NCBI GenBank assembly: GCA_012934845.2
Contig: WNNJ02000153.1
Span: 47,685 to 111,684 of the forward strand
Direction of reading: 5' to 3'
Source: Pomphorhynchus laevis
Lineage: Eukaryota > Acanthocephala > Palaeacanthocephala > Echinorhynchida > Pomphorhynchidae
Length of the DNA stretch: 64,000 nt
Position numbers and translations under genes: made by a program. Below, in pieces: positions 56,565 through 64,000 of this stretch. How positions within the stretch are numbered: the first letter of the stretch is position 1; each line of letters opens with the position of its first letter. The notes under the pieces are model-generated. The model was not told the DNA's origin and did no database searches. It saw only the letters and a list, made by a program, of their open reading frames with translations.

Positions 56565-56935
56565 GCGTTGACAGGTCATTTAATTTAATCGAGTATTTCG
56601 AGAATCTCGAAAATAGTGGACACGCTTTATTGATCATGTGTCCTTCTGGTAATATTCGTGTAAATTTGACTGGCCATCCGAATGGAACAAGTGCTGTCAT
56701 TGATGCATGATCCTCTCCGCTGTGTTTGGAATAAACGGTTCACACAAAACTGACAAAAGAGCAACACTATTTATGGACATTCCAATTGTATTAAAGGCAA
56801 GATTTCTTGTTGCATCGTTCTTCAGAAGATCCCGTGGTTTTCGCATTTGCAATAGCTGGTTACCTAGTCGAGACACTGACATTACATGATTTAGTACATC
56901 CCTTAAGTGGGATGATATTTAATATTTTGATAATT
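56565..56935 (-). pseudogene. MARS1: Methionyl-tRNA synthetase fragment, anticodon-binding domain
   Basis: The - strand from about 56925 reads HLRDVLNHVMSVSRLGNQLL, RNLAFNTIGMSINSVALLSV and LCEPFIPNTAERIMHQ. This is the helical anticodon-binding domain of cytosolic-type MetRS (ISxxGNQ...INxxALLSVxxxPFxP). A stop follows, and the homology continues one frame over as ALVPFGWPVKFTRILPEGHM then INKACPLFSRF, matching the LPxGHxIxxxxPLFxxL end. The frameshift at about 56702 and the absence of catalytic-domain exons nearby suggest a broken, possibly retrocopied or transposed, fragment. The true gene should be elsewhere. A frameshift caused by a sequencing error cannot be excluded. Confidence 0.8.
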
Positions 56936-57607
56936 TAAAATTTTTTGTTCGATCAAACAAAAAACACGACATCAAGTTACCAAATACATAGGTATTAGAC
57001 TATGAAAAACTGTAATCCGATATTTTATCTTTAATATAAGTGAACACCGCTTAGATGTTACATAAGCGATTGTATAATTTCATATGTTGTCGTCTATTTT
57101 TAAAAAATTTGCAGGAAAAAAATATCAAAGTTTCGGTCCAATCATAATTATTTGCTCCTGACTAGTCAGTAAAGCTAGAATTAAATATCGAAGTTAGAAG
57201 AACCGTTTCACAGTCAAATGGTACTTTTATTACTTTTATTGAAATTAGTTTGAAATTAATCGTGAAATTTTAAACCAACAAGACATTTTTAAGCTTTTAT
57301 TTTATTTTACTGAATTTTCAAGCAAAAAATGGTCAATAATTAAAATAGATAAAATGCATAATTTTCACAAGACGATATTTGTGTCGGTACAAAAGTTATT
57401 ACTTTGATTTCACGAGATGGTGCTTACTTTTTACCAAACTTAAGCATTGACATTAAGCTTTTAGTCAAATTAAAGCAAAAATTGGTTAAAAAAATTATTG
57501 AAAAATAATTTACTTTATAAATTTTACATTATCAATAAGATTACACTGTAAACCAGATTCAGCGATAAACAACAGTATTTAAATCTATTAAAAATAAATT
57601 ATTTATT

Positions 57608-57680
57608 TGATATTTCCTCTTTTTGATCCAGCTCCAATAATTCTTTATCAATAACGGATCATTATCAACTATTTAGAATA
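57608..57680. mobile_element. Half copy of foldback MITE M3
   Basis: GATATTTCCTCTTTTTGATC and AGCTCCAATAATTCTTTATC plus the flank TATCAACTATTTAGA match the complement of 6945-7000. Confidence 0.8.
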
Positions 57681-57785
57681 AATTATTTTTAAAATGATGT
57701 TATCATAGCATCATCATCATTTAATTATCAGACATAAACAGACCATGTAGCTCTATTGAATGCTGTATCAGTAGACCTTCACCAG

Positions 57786-58108
57786 CAAGCATCATTGTGG
57801 AAATATCAAACCGAGGGCAAGGCATCAGCTTGAATGACCAACTCAATCTATACAATTACAGACATTCTTCAGAAACAACAAACAGTATCGCAGTTTGTAA
57901 AGCTCATTTGAAATATTTGACCGGCAATCTACAACTGTGTTCAGTGCAAGGAAAAGGAACCAACATTTTATTATACATACCATTGGACTTGGATACAACA
58001 TTTGAATCCTTGCCTGTATACAACATGGCTACGGCGAAATACTACCAGGATAAATTACTTCGGGATATTGACAGAAATCGGCAACTAGGGACATTACACA
58101 ACATTTAA
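57786..58108 (+). CDS. Mitochondrial PDK/BCKDK-like protein, last exon with degenerate ATP lid
   Basis: Continues the kinase: VEISNRGQGISL is the G1 box (D-R-G-G-G in active kinases; here N-R-G-Q-G). The ATP lid and the G-x-G-x-G-L-P box are missing: YRHSSETTNSIAVCKAHLKY joins the two sides directly. TGNLQLCSVQGKGTNILLYI and LPVYNMATAKYYQ match the family's last beta strands and the LPVYN tail, which points to PDK more than BCKDK. From 55111 the spliced product would be 368 residues, slightly shorter than typical PDKs. With both metal and nucleotide residues altered, ATP hydrolysis is unlikely. Confidence 0.8.
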
Positions 58109-58544
58109 TTGTTAACTCCGCAAACAGTTATCTCAATCAACAAATTTATATTTTTCGGTATTAACAATTTTATTTTAACTTTGCCGCTTTTTATTGTTAG
58201 CGTAAAGAAACTAATTTCTACAAAGTTGTTTTGCTCTAAATTTCAAGTCATCCGTAAGAGATGCGCTCCACTGACTGTAAATGTTCACGTGCTACATTTA
58301 CATTGCGTAAAGCTGCAATGCTTTAGATGGAATTTAGATAAGTTTTAGGTGTAATTTTGAATATTAATTGAACGACGAGATATGAAATACGGAATTGTCT
58401 TCGAACACTTTCAGAAATGTATATTAAATAAATAAATATAATAGAGCTGAATTCAACAGCTGCGGGCTGGGATTCATATAGGATACTTTCAAATACTAAA
58501 TTATCGTAACAGTAACCAACCAAATACCAGAGACAAATTGTTTA

Positions 58545-58605
58545 TTTTGACAACGTTTCGATCCTTACTTGGATCTTTATCAAGTCAAATTATTGTAGAT
58601 TTAAA
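58545..58605 (-). ncRNA. Degenerate minimal hammerhead-like motif
   Basis: On the - strand: TTGATAAAGATCC, AAGTAA, GGATCGAAACGTTGTC. Stem II GATCC/GGATC is perfect, GAAAC is intact and the stem III AC-GTT-GT ends in a GTC triplet. The CTGATGA core is changed to TTGATAA and stem I is weak. Probably a decayed PLE-type hammerhead. Confidence 0.4.
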
Positions 58606-58944
58606 TTTTTTCAGAACAAAAAATTTTGTTCAGCTTTCAACTGACAAATCAAATCAGCAATTAAATAATTGAATAATTATTAAATTATAATAAATAATAA
58701 TATAATTAAATGATATTCAAGTTTATTAAATAAGGAATGAGAAAGTATGTAAAAATCGCGAGTTTTACTAGACCATCATAAATTTTGCTAAAAATTACAG
58801 TTTTACTGAAAGAATCAAAAATTTTTCTAGACCAACATGAGTATTTTTCAATATAAATAATTTTATCGAATTTTATCTATGGACTCTGAAAATAGAAGTA
58901 TTAAACCTAACCTAATAGAAACAGAAAATATCTTGAAGAATTAA

Positions 58945-59420
58945 ATAAGCTAACTGAGTCTACGTATTTAATACTTTTTTGTAAATAAAATGAAAAATAA
59001 AGGAACAAACATACATGCGATCACGAGCGACTTCTTGTGAAATATGATTGAATAACTCAAATCAGCTAACTAAGTCTACGTATTTAATATAATTATAAAC
59101 TAAGCAAAACATAATAATGCTAAATCAAAATTTAATTAAATAATAAAATTAATAATTGTTTTAGATTTTCTATAATTTAAATCAAGTTAAAATAAAAAAT
59201 TGAAATTAAAAAAAATCAATTTTTATGAATTGACTAATAAATAACAGACGTTGTATCAGAATAAGAATTAGAGGTCATCAGGAGGAACTGCTATGCTATC
59301 AGGTTTCGGCCCCTAACTCCTCTACCCAACATAGCAGCGGGGCCAAATACATGCTAATGATGTATTTCCTCTGATAAAACTATCTAGTATCTTATTCTAA
59401 TACAAAGTATATTATTTATT
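58945..59420 (-). repeat. Dispersed AT-rich repeat, T1 family, copy 4
   Basis: AGCTAACTGAGTCTACGTAT at 58947, AATCAGCTAACTAAGTCTAC at 59060, and ATTAGAGGTCATCAGGAGGA at about 59268 match the complement of 47212-47450. It ends where a PLE-like RT fragment begins. Confidence 0.7.
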
Positions 59421-59945
59421 ATCTATCCATAAAAATTTGCCACTTAAGAGTTTAAATTTATTCTTTATATTATTGTGTTGATTTTTATATTTTACTATTT
59501 TCTGCTCGATGGTATTTTTACAGTAACCTAGTTTAAAATATGTATCTATTAAATTATTTAAATGATTTTGAAGAAAGCCAATATCATTACATATTGTTGC
59601 AATTCTTAAAATTTCATTATTTAATGTATTATATTTTATATTATATGATATGCATGAATGCTCATGCAAAAATATGTTTCTTGTAAATTTAAATATGTCA
59701 TCTTTACGATATAAATTAATAGTAGTTTTAGTTAATGTTAATTTAATGTTCATATCTAGATATACACCTTCTTTATCATTAATATTGGTTTTGTTAAGAA
59801 TAAGGCTTTCTGGATAAATTTGTTCACTTATTGAATAAAAATTATTAGAATTAAATACACATATATCATCAATGTATCGAAACATATATTTCATATATTT
59901 ATATAGTTTAGATCTAGTTTTTACACAGTCGATTCTCTGACGATA
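59412..59945 (-). mobile_element. PLE-like reverse transcriptase fragment, copy 4 (longest frame)
   Basis: The - strand frame 59894-59412 is open for 160 codons: KYMFRYIDDICVFNSNNFYS (catalytic YIDD), LILNKTNINDKEGVYLDMNI, NLYRKDDIFKFTRNIFLHEH, LRIATICNDIGFLQNHL, and EQKIVKYKNQHNNIKNKFKL. It is the intact parent of the repeats in the MADF intron. Upstream fingers are missing, replaced by an R1-type LINE fragment at 59946. Confidence 0.8.
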
Positions 59946-60480
59946 GCTTCAATGTTGTCTCAAAGGTAAGAAAGATTGAGGTGAGGAATTTAGCTAGAAC
60001 CTTGAGTTTTGTTGAAGTGTGACAGAAAATACGACCTTTTTGATTGTATAGGGAATCGCGATAGCTTGCTGATAGGCGTGAGTTAAATCGGGTCCAACTT
60101 GCATTACTTACAACGACAAAGAGGCTGATTGTCTTAGATAAAAAGGGAATTCTGGTAGGATTATATCAATATCTTATTATCAGTAAGGTATATTCCCCTA
60201 TCCACGGCAAAGCCAGTCATGCAAGTTTGTCTTCTTAATATAGAAGGGTTTGAGATCACATATGGTGATAACTTTTACTATTCTTAGTGGACTTGTAATC
60301 AATCCGTTGGCACGCATTTGCCACTCAAAATAAATTTCTCTATTTAAGTACTTTTATTTACCTCTGCAGGTGACTAAATTAATCCAACGACTACTTCTGT
60401 CGTTTATGTCAAAAACTATCATGTCATAGCGACTATAAAATATTGGATCCGGAAGAGCAGGAGTGGCTAATTATGCATAT
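59946..60480 (-). mobile_element. R1/jockey-type LINE fragment related to copy E, with a nested insert
   Basis: Colinear with 24060-24540: CTTGAGTTTTGT, GATAGCTTGC(T/G)GA, TAAATCGG and ATTAATCCAACGAC. The homology is interrupted at about 60240-60350 by sequence containing GGCACGCATTTGCCACTC, which matches the 3' terminus of the CR1/L2-like LINE. No ORF. Confidence 0.75.
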
Positions 60481-60737
60481 CATCTGACCGAGTGTATGTA
60501 TTACTGTAACTAATGAGTTGACAGTTTTTACAATGCGATATACTTAAACAATATAGAGATAAATAGGATAAATTTAGAATTAGGAAACATTTAATGATTT
60601 CTAAGTTTAAAAGAACAGAAGAAGAAAAGAGTGTAGAATGACAATGTACGAAGTATCATGAGAACATAAGTGCAGTGGAACAAATTGGAGTAATGTTTAG
60701 TTACTCCAATTTACTCTTATTTGGTTCTCATATTTTG

Positions 60738-61020
60738 CATAACGGAAGGTATTAGTAAGAAACGTACTTGCTTAATCGGCTTTTAACCGAGGATTACGAG
60801 ATATTTAATTTTGAATTGATGTAGAAAAAATAATAAAAATGTGTTGTACATATTTCGAGATATTTAATTTTTATTTTTATAAAAGAAATAAAAATGTGTA
60901 GTGCATATTCCAAGATATTTAATTTTTATTTTTTATAAATAAAATAAAAAATAAAAATGTGTAGTGCATATTACTACATGAACCGTTAAATATCTCATTA
61001 ATATACAATTGTTCATAACA
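60738..61020 (+). repeat. Direct partial copy of the 61.4-62.7 kb inverted-repeat arm
   Basis: GGTATTAGTAAGAAACGTAC, TGCTTAATCGGCTTTTAACC and CCGTTAAATATCTCATTAAT match 61581-61735. The GTAGTGCATATT word is repeated three times. Confidence 0.8.
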
Positions 61021-61400
61021 TATAAAAAGTATATGAAGTACAAGTTAACAAAAGAATTTATGATAAAAATTATTTCTTTTAAAATAAAAACTTTTTTTCT
61101 CAAATTTCTAAATTATGGACACAACAATTTTTTTATATTATTTGAATCGTCAAAGTCGAATATACCAACTATCAAAATTTTACATCAATTGAACTTATTG
61201 TTAAAGACAAATACAATGTTCAATTAAGGATGACTTGTACAATTTAAACGCGAACTTCGCCTCTCAGCATCTTCGCTCTAATAAAGGTACATCTATCATT
61301 TTTAATAGATTTAATAAGAATTTATGATAAAAATTATTTTTTGGAAAAAAAATTATAATTTTTACGATTAATTTTTATAGTATGTAACAAAAGAGTGAGT

Positions 61401-62745
61401 TTTTTTAATTATTTTGCTTTGTTTATCTAGTGCAACCATTTAAGATATATTGAGTGCTTTAACTTAAAAGTACTTCAGAAAACTAAATCATTCGGAACCC
61501 ACATGACATTATTCAATTTGTGGAAAATATTTAGTTAAATACCGATTTTTCCCGGTTCTCAACTTTTGCATATCAGAAGGTATTAGTAAGAAATGTACGT
61601 GCTTAATCGGCTTTTAACCCAGGATAATCATATTCCGAAATATTTAATTTTTATTTTTTATAAATAAAATAAAAATGTGTAGTGCATATTACTACATGAA
61701 CCGTTAAATATCTCATTAATATACAATTGTTCATAACATAAAAAGTTAGAAGTTAAAAGTTAGTAACATTAAAAGTTAGTAAAAAATCTTATGATAAAAA
61801 TTATTTCTTTTAAAATAAAAACTTTTTTTCTCAAATTTGTCAATTATGAATACATTGATTTTTTTCATATTATTTAAATTATTTGATGAAATGTTATAAT
61901 TAACATTTCATCAAAATGATTTATTTCTGTAATTGCTATGGTGAAAACCTAAATTGAACAAGTAATCCCTAATTGAACATTATATTTCTCTTTATTTGGG
62001 AGTTGAATTGATCTAAACTTAGAAAGTAGATATACTAGACTTCGATAATTCAAATAATATGAAAAAATTGATGTGTCCATAATTGGCAAATTTGAGAAAA
62101 AAATGTTTATCTCAAAAAATAATTTTGATAATTTTTATAATTATCAAATTATAATTTTAAATAATTTTAATCTAAAATTTTGAAAGTTTCTAAAGTTTCT
62201 AAAGAATCACTTCGATGATTCAAATAATATGAAACAATCGTTGTCCTTAATTTAAAAATTTGAGAAATAAAAGTTTTATGTACACTGATTTTATGAAGTG
62301 TACATTTAAAAATTTAAAAAAAGTTTTAAATTTTTTTTATTTTAAAAGAAATAATTTTTATCATAAAATTTTTTTATTAACTTTAAATTGATATACTTTT
62401 TATATGTTATGAACAATTGTATATTAATGAGATATTTAACGGTTCATGTAGTAATATGCACTACACATTTTTATTTTATTTATAAAAAATAAAAATTAAA
62501 TATTTCGGAATATGATTATCCTGGGTTAAAAGCCGATTAAGCACGTACATTTCTTACTAATACCTTCTGATATGCAAAAGTTGAGAACCGGGAAAAATCG
62601 GTATTTAACTAAATATTTTCCACAAATTGAATAATGTCATGTGGGTTCCGAATGATTTAGTTTTCTGAAGTACTTTTAAGTTTAAGCACTCAATATATCT
62701 TAAATGGTTGCACTAGATACACAAAGCAAAATAATTAAAAAATGA
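61401..62745. mobile_element. 1.3-kb inverted repeat, arms of about 360 bp
   Basis: The left arm 61401-61757 and right arm 62370-62745 are almost perfect complements (for example ATTCGGAACCCACATGACAT with ATGTCATGTGGGTTCCGAAT). The roughly 610-base centre holds further diverged AAATTTGAGAAAAAAA-type words but no ORF. It behaves like a foldback element or a TIR transposon that lost its transposase. The arms show few differences, so it formed recently or is homogenised. Confidence 0.85.
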
Positions 62746-63559
62746 AAGAAAAATAATAAAAATTAAAAACATGAAAAGAAACAATGCTGAAATTTGAATC
62801 ATTCTCAACGATCGAATAAGACATTGAAATTAGCATTAAGAAGAATTTTAATGAACAAGCAATGCAATACAAAAATATTCCTAAATATTTTCCCGATTCT
62901 GAGCATATTGAATATAATGGAGTTAAGTATATTAACGAAGCATGTCAAATATGATAGTTTCATCTTATTGTAGTGTAAATATACAAGGAAATGTAGTGTA
63001 GATATTTCCCTAATTGTTGCTTGATTCGAGAACGTTCATGAATCATGTACCGACTTGTATGCATTTTAATTGAACAGTATTACAATTTTTTCATAGTATT
63101 AGTCATCAGATCTCGTATAACATTAGGTATTCATTCTAACTTGTAAGAAATCATATGTGGCATCTTTTCTATTTGTATGCATTTAGTTGCCGGCTTGCGT
63201 TTTACTAAAAAGAATACTTTTTCCCTTCTTATTTTTTCACGTGGATGTTGATACTTAAAATGAATGAATATACTTGTATGAACTACAAAAGACGCAGTTG
63301 TGAAAAGTATAGTACACTCTTTAAGCTTTTACATATGTAAGGTACGTAGACGATATATTTTTATCTGCTGTGATAGCATTCAAAATTTAGAATAGTTCTA
63401 AAATAGTGAAAAAAAATATTTAAATCTTAAATATATATTAAATATATTAATATATATTAATATATATATATTTAATATATATTATTTAATATATCTTTAT
63501 ATCTTAAATATAATATTTATTTATTTTCACACAAGTTATTAGCCGCAAATGGCTATTTT
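62746..63559. other. Intergenic, AT-rich, no recognisable feature
   Basis: A palindromic AT tract lies at 63425-63510. No gene is supported. Confidence 0.5.
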
Positions 63560-64000
63560 AACTGTTCACAGGAAAAATGTAATTACTAAAATAACTTGAA
63601 GCGTCCACGCCAGTAGTTAATATCAAATGTCGAATCTTTTGCTTCAAGCTGCAGTAGCTGGATGCACATACAATTTCTTTAGGCAGCACATTCCATACGT
63701 TTAAGTACCGATGTGAAAGTCACATCACGCTTGAGACTTACCATGTAGTAATTTATATAGTGATAGAGGATGACATCTACGAGCTGACGAAATAATCTTC
63801 ACATAATGAGAAGGAAATCCATCTGCGGAATGAACCATCTGCCACGTCATAATTCGCCCAAGATAAATCAATTTTGACGCACTCAAATCAGCTGTAAGGA
63901 AGTTAAGCGGTCTTAGAATACGCAGGTTGAAATAACAATCTGAAGCCTTTTCGAAGCGCTGACTTAAGTTTTGATTTCCATATACTAGGCAGAATTCACG
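63560..64000 (-). pseudogene. LINE ORF2 C-terminal region, runs off the window
   Basis: The - strand from the window end reads FCLVYGNQNLSQRFEKASDC, YLGRIM and, after frame changes, VWNVLPKEIVCASSYCSLKQ then KIRHLI. The WNxLPxxIV...K tail is that of CR1/jockey-type LINEs. The RT core would lie beyond the window. Confidence 0.7.

Larger units (their letters stand above)
55895..57785 (+). other. Intron of the kinase-like gene, hosting a MetRS fragment
   Basis: Proposed GTAAAT donor and TTCACCAG acceptor. It contains an ATT/TAA tract (56330-56525), a methionyl-tRNA synthetase fragment on the opposite strand and half an M3 MITE. An alternative acceptor TGTATCAG at 57771 would need a phase-2 donor that I do not see. 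Confidence 0.6.

Noticed and set aside
1-64000. Bacterial features, CRISPR arrays, LTR retroviruses or Polintons
   Set aside because: None of the regular repeat-spacer patterns, integrase, protease, capsid or envelope motifs was seen. All reverse transcriptases found belong to LINE or Penelope-like types.

Overview
The window is an AT-rich animal nuclear sequence. Genes carry GT..AG introns, the few host exons lie far apart, and most of the rest is degraded transposable elements. Non-LTR retrotransposons (LINEs) of several clades, Penelope-like elements (PLEs), foldback MITEs, a tRNA-like SINE/satellite and hammerhead-ribozyme repeats together suggest an invertebrate metazoan. Pol III-like repeats carrying hammerheads are best known from flatworms, and the R2-type LINE resembles a family common in cnidarians and sponges, so I do not name a phylum. 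No bacterial-style operons, CRISPR arrays, rRNA genes or intact tRNA genes are seen. No LTR retrovirus, Polinton or other capsid- or envelope-bearing element was recognised.

Host genes, all on the + strand unless stated: (1) a four-exon gene at 30288-36642 whose spliced frame stays open for 657 codons and encodes a protein with a MADF/SANT-like domain; (2) a compact single-HKD phospholipase D at 40585-41124, resembling the MitoPLD/Zucchini family; (3) a two-exon pyruvate/branched-chain dehydrogenase kinase homologue at 55111-58108 whose ATP-binding motifs are eroded, so it looks like a pseudokinase or a decaying copy; (4) a methionyl-tRNA synthetase fragment on the - strand inside the intron of (3).

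Layout: 1-2 kb is AT-rich low-complexity sequence. 2.07-5.55 kb holds a nearly intact R2-type LINE with a restriction-enzyme-like endonuclease, lodged in a TAA/ATT tract. 5.6-9.3 kb holds MITE and SINE remnants. 9.3-12.8 kb is a long CR1/L2-like LINE. 13-25 kb is a graveyard of PLE and LINE pieces, mostly 3' ends. 25-30 kb has no recognisable genes. 30.3-36.6 kb is the MADF gene, whose second intron is filled with PLE-like reverse transcriptase fragments and a 95-bp tandem array derived from them. 37-40 kb holds repeats, including a 246-bp LINE piece between identical 67-bp direct repeats. 40.6 kb is the PLD gene. 41.4-46.9 kb is the most unusual stretch: three unrelated repeat families, each containing a hammerhead self-cleaving ribozyme core, cluster with two broken LINEs. 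47-54 kb holds a PLE with a triplicated coding segment, foldback MITEs and a large inverted SINE-like repeat. 55-58 kb is the kinase-like gene. 59-64 kb holds more PLE and LINE fragments and a 1.3-kb inverted repeat.

The hammerhead cluster is the best candidate for an undescribed system. Repeat units of about 343, 443 and 462 bp have one ribozyme each, and two families are tandem dimers. This is the arrangement expected if the units are copied through self-cleaved, circularised RNAs (retrozyme-like), possibly mobilised by PLE reverse transcriptases like those whose remains lie nearby. The motifs and pairings are read directly from the sequence; activity and mobilisation are inferred.
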